IMG/VR virus record: IMGVR_UViG_3300048586_000594 | Span: 1-22,877 of that record | Length of the DNA stretch: 22,877 bases | Direction: 5' to 3' (one strand) | Origin: a virus | Shown here: positions 1 through 6,230 of the stretch, one piece after another | Position numbering within the stretch: the stretch's first letter is position 1 | Layout: each line of letters starts with the position of its first letter | The notes under the pieces: model-generated | What the model was told of the DNA's origin: nothing | The model's database searches: none | Seen by the model: only the letters and a program-made list of their open reading frames with translations | Made by a program: the position numbers and the translations under genes

Positions 1-117
1 CACGGCCTGGACCCGGCCAAGCCGCTGGTGGTCAGTCCCACCGCCCGCACCGCGGGTGACCTGGCGCAGACCGTGGCGGAGGCCGCCGGCACCACCACCG
101 TCACCCGCGTGCCCTGA
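1..117 (+). CDS. 3' end of an unidentified phage head gene (partial)
   Basis: The frame is open from base 1 and ends at TGA 115-117, giving the last 38 residues of a protein (ending TTTVTRVP). It is Ala/Thr/Val-rich with no recognisable motif. Its stop overlaps by one base the ATG of the next gene (TGATG), so the two are probably translationally coupled. In lambdoid phages with a fused protease/capsid gene the portal gene usually lies just upstream, so a portal C-terminus is a reasonable guess. That is inference from position only. Confidence 0.5.
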   Translation, partial: HGLDPAKPLVVSPTARTAGDLAQTVAEAAGTTTVTRVP

Positions 118-323
118 TGCTCACCTCGCGTGGCGTAGCGCTGCAGGGTGTCGGCCTCAGCGCGCTGGCGCTGGCGCTGCAGGGCCTGATCGGGGGCGAT
201 GCACCGCCGCTCCCGCCGTGGTGGCAGGGCGGGTTCACCAGCGTGTTCCTGCCCGCGCCGAAGCTGCAGTTCACGGACGCGATCGAAGACGAAGAGGCGC
301 TGCTCATCGCCCACGCAATCTGA
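117..323 (+). CDS. Small conserved phage protein, function unknown
   Basis: A 68-aa protein starting at ATG 117, one base into the stop of the upstream gene. The N-terminus (about residues 1-27) is Leu/Ala/Gly-rich and mildly hydrophobic. The middle is proline- and tryptophan-rich (around PPWWQGG), and the C-terminus has an acidic patch (IEDEEALL). Small proteins of this style, ending in an acidic EDEEALL-like segment, sit just before the protease/capsid gene in other proteobacterial siphophages as I recall. I know of no assigned role. The coupled start and its position between head genes support it being real. Confidence 0.6.
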   Translation: MLTSRGVALQGVGLSALALALQGLIGGDAPPLPPWWQGGFTSVFLPAPKLQFTDAIEDEEALLIAHAI

Positions 324-330
324 TGCAAAT

Positions 331-358
331 CGGAAATGGTTTGCCTTACTCATTTCCG
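331..358 (+). other. Hairpin between small head gene and protease/capsid gene
   Basis: CGGAAATG (331-338) and CATTTCCG (351-358) form a perfect 8-bp inverted repeat around a 12-nt loop, extendable by a T-G wobble pair at 330/359. The 49-bp gap it occupies is clearly less GC-rich than its surroundings. It lies 14 nt upstream of the chosen ATG 373 and could affect initiation or stabilise a processed mRNA end. No T-run follows, so it is not a typical terminator. Confidence 0.4.
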
Positions 359-372
359 GATTGCTCGCCACG

Positions 373-2220
373 ATGCTGGTCATGAACATGCCCAGCGAAC
401 TGATCCCCGGTACCCGCAGCGAGCGCTTCTTCCAACTTGGCGGGGAGCGCAGCGCCATCAACGTCGAAGACCGCACGGTCGAACTCGCGTTCAGCAGCGA
501 CACCGACCAGGTGCAGCGCGGCTGGGGCGTGGAGATCCTGGACCATGCGCCCAAGAGCATCCGCCTGGGCCGCCTGAAGTCGGGCGGCCCGGTGCTGGTG
601 GACCACGACAGCCGCGACCATGTCGGCGTCATCGAATCGGTACGGATCGGCGCGGACAAGGTTGGCCGCGCCGTGGTGCGCTTCGGGAGGAGCGTGCGTG
701 CTGGTGAGGTGTTCCAGGACATCGTGGACGGCATCCGTCGCAACGTTTCCGTCGGCTACCTGATCCACGCCGCCGTCCTCGAGGCCGAGCGCGACGGTGT
801 GCCCACGTACCGCGTGACCGACTGGGAACCCTACGAAATCTCCCTTGTCAGCATCCCCGCCGACGCTTCCGTCGGCGTGGGCCGTGCTGCGCCACCCATC
901 ACCCGCAAGGACCCCGCCATGACCACCGAAACCGAAATTCCCGCGGTCAACGCCGCCGACGAACAGCGCCGCGGCGCCGAAGCCGAGCGCACCCGCGTGC
1001 GCGAAATCCTCGCCATCGGCGAAGCGCACAACCTGCGCGAACTCGCCGGCAAGGCCGTCGCCGACGGCGTCGCCCTGGACACCTTCCGCGCCGAAGCGCT
1101 CGCCAAGGTGCGCACCCAGCCCACGCAGACGGCCGAGATCGGCCTCACCGTGAAGGAAACCAACAACTACAGCATGGTCCGCATGCTGCACTCGCTGGCC
1201 AACCCCACCGACCAGCGCGCCCGCGAGGCCGCCGCGTTCGAACACGAATGCAGCCGCGCCGCCGCGGAGAAGCAGGGCCGCGACATCAAGGGCATCCTGG
1301 TGCCGTATGACGTGCTGCGCGGTTCCATGCAGCGCGAACTGACCGTGGGCACCGCCACCGCCGGCGGCCACACCGTCGAGACCATGCTCGACAGCGCGAA
1401 CTTCATCGAGTTGCTGCGCAACGCCATGGTCATCACCCGCATGGGCTCGCGCATCCTGGACGGCCTGGTCGGAAATCTGGCCATCCCGCGCATGACCGGC
1501 GGCGCCACCGGCTACTGGGTGGCGGAATCCGGCAGCCCGACCGAAAGCCAGCAGGCGTTCGACCAGGTGACCATGTCGCCGAAGACCGTGGGCGCCCGCA
1601 CCAAGCTGTCCCGCCGCCTGCTGCTGCAGTCCAGCATCGCCATCGAGAACCTGGTCCGCAACGACCTGGCCACCGTGCTGGGCCTCACCCTGCAGGCCGC
1701 GGCCATCAAGGGCGGCGGGTCGAATGAACCCACCGGCATCCTGGCCACGGCCGGCATCGGCGCGGTCGCCGGCGGCACCAACGGCCTGGCGCTCAACTGG
1801 GCGAACACCGTGGCGCTGGAAACCGCCGTGGCGGTGGCCAACGCGGACGTGGGCACCCTGGGTTACCTGACCAACGCCAAGGTGCGCGGCAAGGCCAAGA
1901 CCACGGAGAAGTTCGCCGGCACCAACGGCATGCCGCTGTGGGCGGACGGCAACACCCCGCTCAACGGCTACCAGACCGCGGTCACCAACGCCGTGCCCAG
2001 CAACCTGACCAAGGGCTCCGCCTCCGGCATCTGTTCGGCGCTGATCTTCGGCAACTTCGCCGATCTGCTGCTGGGCATGTGGGGTGGCCTGGAACTGCAG
2101 GTGGACCCGTACAGCGCGGGCGACTCCGGCAGCGTGATCGTGCGCGCTTTCCAGGACACGGACGTCGCCGTCCGCCACCCGGAAAGCTTCGCCGCGATCC
2201 AGGACCTGCTGACCACCTGA
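373..2220 (+). CDS. Prohead protease / HK97-fold major capsid fusion protein
   Basis: A 615-aa protein that would supply the maturation protease, scaffold (delta-like) domain and capsid shell subunit in one chain. Residues about 25-165 resemble the HK97-type prohead protease: His78 in the VDHDS motif and Ser126 in NVSVGY are the likely catalytic pair. Residues about 183-260 are charged and helical, as expected of a removable scaffold. Residues about 330-615 are the HK97-fold capsid part (SGSPTESQQAFDQVTMSPKT region; C-terminal FQDTDVAVRHPESF). Fused protease/capsid genes are a known variant. Start: ATG 373, 382 and 388 are all in frame and none has a strong ribosome site. The frame is open back to 199, but that stretch overlaps the preceding gene and is Arg/Ser-rich, so I excluded it. 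An internal start at 919 is listed separately. Confidence 0.9.
   Translation: MLVMNMPSELIPGTRSERFFQLGGERSAINVEDRTVELAFSSDTDQVQRGWGVEILDHAPKSIRLGRLKSGGPVLVDHDSRDHVGVIESVRIGADKVGRAVVRFGRSVRAGEVFQDIVDGIRRNVSVGYLIHAAVLEAERDGVPTYRVTDWEPYEISLVSIPADASVGVGRAAPPITRKDPAMTTETEIPAVNAADEQRRGAEAERTRVREILAIGEAHNLRELAGKAVADGVALDTFRAEALAKVRTQPTQTAEIGLTVKETNNYSMVRMLHSLANPTDQRAREAAAFEHECSRAAAEKQGRDIKGILVPYDVLRGSMQRELTVGTATAGGHTVETMLDSANFIELLRNAMVITRMGSRILDGLVGNLAIPRMTGGATGYWVAESGSPTESQQAFDQVTMSPKTVGARTKLSRRLLLQSSIAIENLVRNDLATVLGLTLQAAAIKGGGSNEPTGILATAGIGAVAGGTNGLALNWANTVALETAVAVANADVGTLGYLTNAKVRGKAKTTEKFAGTNGMPLWADGNTPLNGYQTAVTNAVPSNLTKGSASGICSALIFGNFADLLLGMWGGLELQVDPYSAGDSGSVIVRAFQDTDVAVRHPESFAAIQDLLTT
907..921 (+). 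promoter_or_regulatory. Internal ribosome site and start for free capsid protein
   Basis: AAGGA at 907-911 lies 7 nt before an in-frame ATG at 919 (Met183 of the fusion), exactly where protease sequence ends and the scaffold-like domain begins (MTTETEIPA). A product starting here would be 433 aa, a normal size for a scaffold-plus-capsid HK97-type subunit. The fusion's own start has no comparable Shine-Dalgarno sequence. The motif is directly visible; its use in vivo is inferred. Confidence 0.5.
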
Positions 2221-2232
2221 GCCTGACCCACC

Positions 2233-2267
2233 CGCCGCCGGGTTGCCCCTGTCAGGGCCCGGCGGCG
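2233..2267 (+). terminator. GC-rich hairpin after the capsid gene
   Basis: CGCCGCCGGG (2233-2242) pairs perfectly with CCCGGCGGCG (2258-2267). The 15-nt loop can form an inner stem (CCCT with AGGG). It sits 12 bp after the capsid stop and 33 bp before the holin start. There is no T-run, so it is more likely an attenuator or mRNA-stabilising end than a full intrinsic terminator, and it could lower lysis-gene expression relative to capsid. Confidence 0.5.
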
Positions 2268-2299
2268 CGGTGGCCCTCACCACGTCAAGGGATTGAACA

Positions 2300-2503
2300 A
2301 TGCAGTCGAACTTCGCGCATGAAGCCAACGTGGCGGCGATGAAGGCAACGCCCGCCGTTGCGGTCATGACCGCATCGGTATCTGGCTGGTCGGTGCAGCA
2401 GTGGATGTACGCCGCCACCATCGGTTACATCGTGCTGCAGGCCGGCTACCTGTGCTGGAAGTGGTGGAGCGAGTTCCGCCGCGGAAACAGGCGCCGCAAG
2501 TGA
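2300..2503 (+). CDS. Holin, pinholin-like, two hydrophobic segments
   Basis: A 67-aa inner-membrane protein expected to time lysis. A strong ribosome site (AAGGGA 2287-2292, 7-nt spacing) precedes ATG 2300. Residues about 15-30 form a weakly hydrophobic Ala/Val/Thr/Ser segment (ATPAVAVMTASVSGW). A short SVQQ linker follows, then a strong membrane segment at 35-56 (MYAATIGYIVLQAGYLCW) and a very basic tail (FRRGNRRRK). This layout parallels the class II pinholin S of phage 21, whose first segment is a weak signal-anchor. An internal ATG at 2339 (Met14) could give a shorter 54-aa form, recalling holin/antiholin dual starts, although its ribosome site is weak. The endolysin gene overlaps its stop. 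Holin is well supported by context; the pinholin subtype is inferred. Confidence 0.75.
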   Translation: MQSNFAHEANVAAMKATPAVAVMTASVSGWSVQQWMYAATIGYIVLQAGYLCWKWWSEFRRGNRRRK

Positions 2504-3027
2504 ACGACGATCGCGCCCCCTCGCGCCTGCCGGTCAAGCTGCTGGTCCTGAGCGTGGCCGGCTTCGTTGCGTGGGTGGCCAGCGAAGGCTACACGCCCAC
2601 CCCGGTCATCCCGACCAAGGGCGACGTGCCCACCATCGGCCACGGCTCCACCCGCTACGAAGACGGCACCCCGGTGCGCCTGAGTGACCCGCCGGTCACC
2701 CGCAAGCGTGCGGAGCAACTGGCGCGCAACCTGCACGCGCAGGAAGAAACGCGCTTCAAGGATTCCCTGCCCGGTGTGCGGATGACGCAGGGCGAGTACG
2801 ACCTCTACCTGGACTTCGTGGGCCAGTACGGCATCGGCAACTGGCGTGCGTCCAGCATGCGCAAGCACCTGCTGCGCGGCGAGTACCGCGCCGCCTGCGA
2901 TGCGCTGCTGCGCTACCGCTACACCGCGAAGTTCGATTGTTCGACGCCGGGCAACCGCCGTTGCCCCGGCGTGTGGACGCGCCAGCGCCAGCGCCACGCC
3001 AAGTGCATCGCGGAGCAAGCCGCATGA
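2500..3027 (+). CDS. Signal-anchored (SAR-type) GH24 endolysin
   Basis: A 175-aa lysozyme-like muramidase that would cut peptidoglycan glycan strands. The start is GTG 2500, overlapping the holin TGA by 4 bp; an in-frame ATG at 2401 lies inside the holin gene and was rejected. Residues 12-27 form a weak hydrophobic anchor (VKLLVLSVAGFVAWVA) ending directly at the catalytic Glu29 (SEGY). This is the signature of SAR endolysins, exported by Sec and held inactive in the membrane until it is depolarised. The active-site loop is GDVPTIGHGST (D42, T45). The spacing differs from the usual E-8-D-5-T of T4 lysozyme. The C-terminus has three Cys and the NRRCPGVWTRQRQRHAKC motif common in phage lysozymes. 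Rz follows with an ATGA overlap. Confidence 0.88.
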   Translation: MNDDRAPSRLPVKLLVLSVAGFVAWVASEGYTPTPVIPTKGDVPTIGHGSTRYEDGTPVRLSDPPVTRKRAEQLARNLHAQEETRFKDSLPGVRMTQGEYDLYLDFVGQYGIGNWRASSMRKHLLRGEYRAACDALLRYRYTAKFDCSTPGNRRCPGVWTRQRQRHAKCIAEQAA

Positions 3028-3593
3028 ACCTCGATCCCATCCGCGCCGCCATCGCGCCCTACGCGCTGCTGATCAAGCTGGGGCTGGTCGCGGTGCTGGC
3101 CATCAGCATGTTCATCGGCGGCTGCAACCACGGCGCGGCGAAGTGGCAGGGCAAGTACAAGGCCGAAGTCGCGGAGCGCATGTACGACCAGATCGAAATC
3201 GAAACGATCCTGGAACAGCACGCCGAAAACACCCGCGCCGCGGACGCCAAGGCGAAGGCGGACAGCGCCCGCGCGGCGGCCGATCGCAAGGCCAACGACC
3301 AACGCCACAAGGAACTGACCCATGAAGCTGCCAAGGCTCGCGCTGCTCTCGCTGCTGCTCTGCGCAACGGCACTGCTCGGCTGCGCCCGGAGTTCGCCTG
3401 TGCTGCGCCCGGATCCGCCGAAGGTGGAACTGCCGCCGCTGCCGGCGGACAAGATGATCAAGCCGGACTTCGGCGAGCGCGGGAGGAAGCGATTTCTGAC
3501 GACATCGCCGACCACGACCGCGCCGACCACTGGATCGGGTGGCTCCAAGCCGATCTGATCGCCACCCGCACCGCCTGCGGAGTGACCCCATGA
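3024..3593 (+). CDS. Rz-like i-spanin (inner-membrane lysis protein)
   Basis: A 189-aa protein starting at ATG 3024 in an ATGA overlap with the endolysin stop. Residues 13-33 form one transmembrane segment (after K18: LGLVAVLAISMFIGG). A long Ala/Lys/Glu-rich helical region follows at about 38-120, a probable coiled coil typical of Rz. Spanins join inner and outer membranes and disrupt the outer membrane in the last lysis step. The outer-membrane partner Rz1 is encoded inside this gene from 3322, in the +1 frame. The tail beyond about residue 125 is Gly/Ala-rich and is constrained by the overlapping frame. Cys34 follows IGG, which loosely resembles a lipobox; I consider a signal anchor more likely. 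Confidence 0.85.
   Translation: MNLDPIRAAIAPYALLIKLGLVAVLAISMFIGGCNHGAAKWQGKYKAEVAERMYDQIEIETILEQHAENTRAADAKAKADSARAAADRKANDQRHKELTHEAAKARAALAAALRNGTARLRPEFACAAPGSAEGGTAAAAGGQDDQAGLRRAREEAISDDIADHDRADHWIGWLQADLIATRTACGVTP
3322..3558 (+). CDS. Rz1-like o-spanin lipoprotein nested in Rz
   Basis: A 78-aa protein in the +1 frame wholly inside the Rz gene. It has its own ribosome site (AAGGAA 3309-3314, 7-nt spacing to ATG 3322). The signal peptide (MKLPRLALLSLLLCATALLG) ends in a clear lipobox, ALLGC, with Cys21 as the lipidation site. The following segment is proline-rich (LRPDPPKVELPPLPADK), as in other Rz1 proteins. It would be an outer-membrane lipoprotein binding the Rz C-terminus across the periplasm. 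Embedded Rz1 genes are well known in lambda-like phages. Confidence 0.88.
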   Translation: MKLPRLALLSLLLCATALLGCARSSPVLRPDPPKVELPPLPADKMIKPDFGERGRKRFLTTSPTTTAPTTGSGGSKPI

Positions 3594-3814
3594 GCGCCCC
3601 CGCCGCCCACTTCGAAATCTACCGCGACCCCACCGGCGACTGGCGCTGGCGCCTGCGCGCACGCAACGGGCGAATTGTTGCGGACAGCGCGGAAGCCTAC
3701 GCCAGCAAGCGCAACGTGCAGCGCGCCGTCATGGGCCTGCTGGACGCGGTGGAAGGCGCGCTGATCGCCGCCGCCTCTGGCGAGCGCGTGGTGATGCAGG
3801 AGGTGGCGGGCTGA
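3590..3814 (+). CDS. Small DUF1508-like protein
   Basis: A 74-aa protein starting at ATG 3590, overlapping the Rz stop (ATGA). Residues 8-55 (FEIYRDPTGDWRWRLRARNG, then SAEAYASKRNVQRAV) fit the DUF1508/YegP-type beta-strand module, in which an aromatic strand pair is followed by an 'xGE.Y.SK...' turn. The function of this module is not settled. The gene ends in a TGATG overlap with the next gene, so it belongs to the late operon. It is either an accessory gene carried with the lysis cassette or a minor virion protein; I cannot tell which. Confidence 0.65.
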   Translation: MSAPAAHFEIYRDPTGDWRWRLRARNGRIVADSAEAYASKRNVQRAVMGLLDAVEGALIAAASGERVVMQEVAG

Positions 3815-4593
3815 TGCGCGCCAACCTGCTCCGCATCGACGTGGACCCGGACAGCGTGCTGGCCCGGCAGTTCACTGCGCTCGAGCAGAAGAACCTGCCG
3901 TTCGCCGTCATGCAGGCGGCCAACAACACCGCATTCGCCGTGCGCGAAGAGTGGAAGCGGCGCATGCCGCAGGTGTTCGACCAACCCACCGCGCTGACCC
4001 GCAACGCGATCGTGTACCGCAAAGCCACCAAGGCCAACATGGCCGCCGAAGTGCTGGTGCGCGATGACGCGTTCAAGGGCACGCCGCCATCGCGCTACCT
4101 GCAGGCGCAGGTGAAGGGCGGGCAGCGCCTGATGAAGCCGTTCGAGAACCGCCTGGCCGCGCAGGGCATCCTGCCGTCCGGCCTGCAGGCGGTGCCGGGC
4201 AAGGGCGTGCATCTGGACGCGTACGGCAACATCCCGGGCGGCGTGCTCAACCGCGTGTTGTCGCAGCTGGGTGCGCGCTTCGACCCGGCGCAGAACGAAA
4301 CCGAGACCAGCCGCGGCCGTCGCCAGAAGCGCGAGGCGAAGAAGACCCGCGGCGATTACTTCGCAGTGAAGGCCAAGCGCGGCGGCTTGCGCCCCGGCGT
4401 CTACCAGCGCGTGCGCACGGCCTTCGGCAGCGGCGTGGCCATCATCCTGGCGTTCGTCCGCAAGGCCACCTACAAGCCGCGCTACCGGATCTTCGATCTG
4501 GCCGAGCGCCTGCACGCCCGCCAGTTCAAGTTCCAGTTCGAACGCGAACTGGAGAAGGCCGTGCAAACCAGCAAGTTCCGGGGGCGCGGATGA
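3814..4593 (+). CDS. gpZ-like minor tail / connector protein
   Basis: A 259-aa basic protein starting at ATG 3814, one base into the previous stop. The N-terminal part (LPFAVMQAANNTAFAVREEWKR) and the Lys/Arg-rich C-terminal helix (RQFKFQFERELEKAVQTSKF) resemble minor tail proteins of the lambda gpZ kind. Those act in tail completion or head-tail joining. The position supports this, because FII-, U- and tail-tube-like genes follow in lambda order. It is longer than lambda gpZ (192 aa), with an extra central region at about 85-195. The assignment rests mainly on gene order. Confidence 0.6.
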   Translation: MRANLLRIDVDPDSVLARQFTALEQKNLPFAVMQAANNTAFAVREEWKRRMPQVFDQPTALTRNAIVYRKATKANMAAEVLVRDDAFKGTPPSRYLQAQVKGGQRLMKPFENRLAAQGILPSGLQAVPGKGVHLDAYGNIPGGVLNRVLSQLGARFDPAQNETETSRGRRQKREAKKTRGDYFAVKAKRGGLRPGVYQRVRTAFGSGVAIILAFVRKATYKPRYRIFDLAERLHARQFKFQFERELEKAVQTSKFRGRG

Positions 4594-4934
4594 GCACGGC
4601 AGCCTGGATCCGCGCATTCGACGAGATGGCTTTTCCTTGCTTCCAGGGCACCGGCATGGCCGACATGGTCACCTACACGCCACTGGCAGGCGTGGCAATG
4701 GATTGCCGTGCATACGTTGAGCAGGGCGCTGAAATTCTCGACACATACGGCGTCCCGATCGCTGCGAATCGTATTGCCGTCGGGCTTTTGTGCGCTGATG
4801 TGGAACAGCCTCAAATGGGCGCCGCGGTCGTGATCGACGGCGAATCCTATGTGCTCGATGCGCAGGTTGTGGCGACGAGTAGCGGACTGAGAACTGACGC
4901 CAGCATTTGTGTCTGGGTGGTGCTGCCCGCATGA
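4590..4934 (+). CDS. gpFII-like head-tail joining protein
   Basis: A 114-aa protein starting at ATG 4590 in an ATGA overlap. Its size matches lambda gpFII (117 aa). It is largely beta-strand (VTYTPLAGVAMDCRAYV, then GAAVVIDGESYVLDAQVV, then ASICVWVVLPA), as expected of the head-tail stopper that closes the portal channel. Position between a gpZ-like and a gpU-like gene supports the call. The base composition is odd: from about 4680 to 4915 it uses many A/T-ending codons (ATT, TGT, TTT, CGT, GTT), unlike the GC3-saturated genes on both sides. That suggests recent exchange of this small gene. Confidence 0.6.
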   Translation: MSTAAWIRAFDEMAFPCFQGTGMADMVTYTPLAGVAMDCRAYVEQGAEILDTYGVPIAANRIAVGLLCADVEQPQMGAAVVIDGESYVLDAQVVATSSGLRTDASICVWVVLPA

Positions 4935-5383
4935 GCACGCCCGTCTACGACTACCTGCAGCTGATCAAGACCGTGCTGGCGGAGATCCGCACCGCCAACG
5001 GCTACCAGACCGACCTTGGCGCGCTGGTGTCGCTGGAGGACACCCAGCAGCTGGACGATGACGGCGCCCGCCTGGTGCTGATGCAGGACACGCTGGGCCG
5101 CTCCACCGACCCGGCCATCCGCGGCGCCGGCTACCGCCTGCAGTTCGCCGTGGTCGCCCAGCACCCGCGCAGCGGCGGCGACACGCAGCTGCGCCTGCAC
5201 CGTGCCCAGTCCGATGTCATCCGCTGCCTGTCGGACCTTGCCCTGCTCAGCGCCACGTTCAAGACCGCTGGCGTGTCCCTGCCGTTCCCTCAATTCGAAG
5301 AAAGCGTCATGGCCTCGCAGGTGGAAGGTATGGCGTGGGTCGGCGTTGCCGTCCGCTATTCCGCACACCTGCGCCCTCGCTAA
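4931..5383 (+). CDS. gpU-like tail terminator protein
   Basis: A 150-aa protein starting at ATG 4931 in an ATGA overlap with the previous gene. Its alpha/beta pattern fits tail terminators of the gpU class: an N-terminal helix (YDYLQLIKTVLAEIRTANGY), a strand GYRLQFAVVAQ, and a helix LHRAQSDVIRCLSDL. Tail terminators cap the growing tail tube and bind the neck. It directly precedes the major tail protein, as in lambda. The in-frame upstream start at 4907 would lie inside the preceding gene and is not preferred. Confidence 0.6.
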   Translation: MSTPVYDYLQLIKTVLAEIRTANGYQTDLGALVSLEDTQQLDDDGARLVLMQDTLGRSTDPAIRGAGYRLQFAVVAQHPRSGGDTQLRLHRAQSDVIRCLSDLALLSATFKTAGVSLPFPQFEESVMASQVEGMAWVGVAVRYSAHLRPR

Positions 5384-5404
5384 CCCTCAACAGGAGACAC
5401 CGCA

Positions 5405-6163
5405 ATGTCCATTCCTTCCACTGATTACAGCTACCTCGGCAGCGGCTCGATCCTGATCCGCGAATACGGCACCGCCGCGCCGTTGGTCTCGCTGGGCAAT
5501 TGCTCGGCCCTCACCTTCAGCCCGCAGGAGGACGTGAAGTCCCTGCTGGACTACACCGCGCCCGGCGGCAACAAGCGCAACGAAGTGCGCCGCCTCACCG
5601 GTGTGGACATGTCCATGACCTTCCATGACTTCGGTGGCTCGCAGTTCGCCCTCGGCCTGCGCAGTGAAAGCACCGCCATCACCGCCGGCACCGCCACGGA
5701 TGAAGACGCGGTGGCGTACAAGGGCGGCTACACCAAGCTGGCCAAGATCGCCACGGCCCTCACCCTGGTGGAGCCGCAGGGCGGCGGCACGGCCTACACC
5801 GCCGGCACGGACTACGAGCTGCGCGACGGCATGCTGTACATCCCCTCCACCTCCACCATCCCCAACCCGATCGCCGGCGCGGCCAACCTCGACGTCACCT
5901 ACACCTACGTGGCGCAGGAAAAGGTGGAAGCGCTGGTCAATTCCAACAAGCAGTACGAGTTGGTCTTCATCGGCCTCAACGAAGCGCAGAGCGGCAAGCG
6001 CGTGCGAATTGTTGCGCACAAGGTCAGCGGCGGCGTGATCCAGGAGATCGCGGTGCTGGGCGATGACTTCGGCTCCGGCCAGATCAGCGGTGCGCTGCTG
6101 GCGGACAGCACCAAGTCCGGCGCGGGCATCAGCCAGTTCATGACCTGGGAAAACGAAGCCTGA
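5405..6163 (+). CDS. Major tail tube protein
   Basis: A 252-aa protein with the best ribosome site of the tail module (AGGAGA 5392-5397, 7-nt spacing), as expected for an abundant structural protein. It is the first gene since the holin not overlapping its predecessor. Features typical of siphophage tube proteins are the DFGGSQFALGLRSES region, a Gly/Thr-rich beta middle, and a C-terminal Ser/Gly-rich strand region (FGSGQISGALLADSTKSG). It is the positional counterpart of lambda gpV. A strong hairpin follows its stop, also common after tube genes. Confidence 0.8.
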   Translation: MSIPSTDYSYLGSGSILIREYGTAAPLVSLGNCSALTFSPQEDVKSLLDYTAPGGNKRNEVRRLTGVDMSMTFHDFGGSQFALGLRSESTAITAGTATDEDAVAYKGGYTKLAKIATALTLVEPQGGGTAYTAGTDYELRDGMLYIPSTSTIPNPIAGAANLDVTYTYVAQEKVEALVNSNKQYELVFIGLNEAQSGKRVRIVAHKVSGGVIQEIAVLGDDFGSGQISGALLADSTKSGAGISQFMTWENEA

Positions 6164-6172
6164 TCCGTCTCA

Positions 6173-6199
6173 CCCCGGCGCCAGCGTCTGGCGCCGGGG
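6173..6199 (+). terminator. Strong hairpin after the tail tube gene
   Basis: CCCCGGCGCCAG (6173-6184) and CTGGCGCCGGGG (6188-6199) form a perfect 12-bp stem with a CGT loop, 9 bp after the tail-tube stop. It is followed by GCGTT, not a full T-run. It could act as a partial terminator that keeps tube mRNA above the downstream chaperone and tape-measure mRNA, or as a 3' stabiliser. The inverted repeat is certain; termination is inferred. Confidence 0.6.
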
Positions 6200-6230
6200 G
6201 CGTTGCCCGCTTTCCACCTGACAGGATCCC

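Noticed and set aside
199-372. Upstream extension of the protease/capsid frame to ATG 199
   Set aside because: It overlaps the 68-aa gene and encodes Arg/Ser-rich, out-of-frame-type sequence; protease-like sequence starts after 373.
346-2421. Long open frame (691 aa) on the minus strand opposite the capsid gene
   Set aside because: It mirrors the GC3-rich capsid gene; its translation is low-complexity Gly/Ala/His/Arg-rich with no domain, as expected for antisense frames in high-GC DNA.
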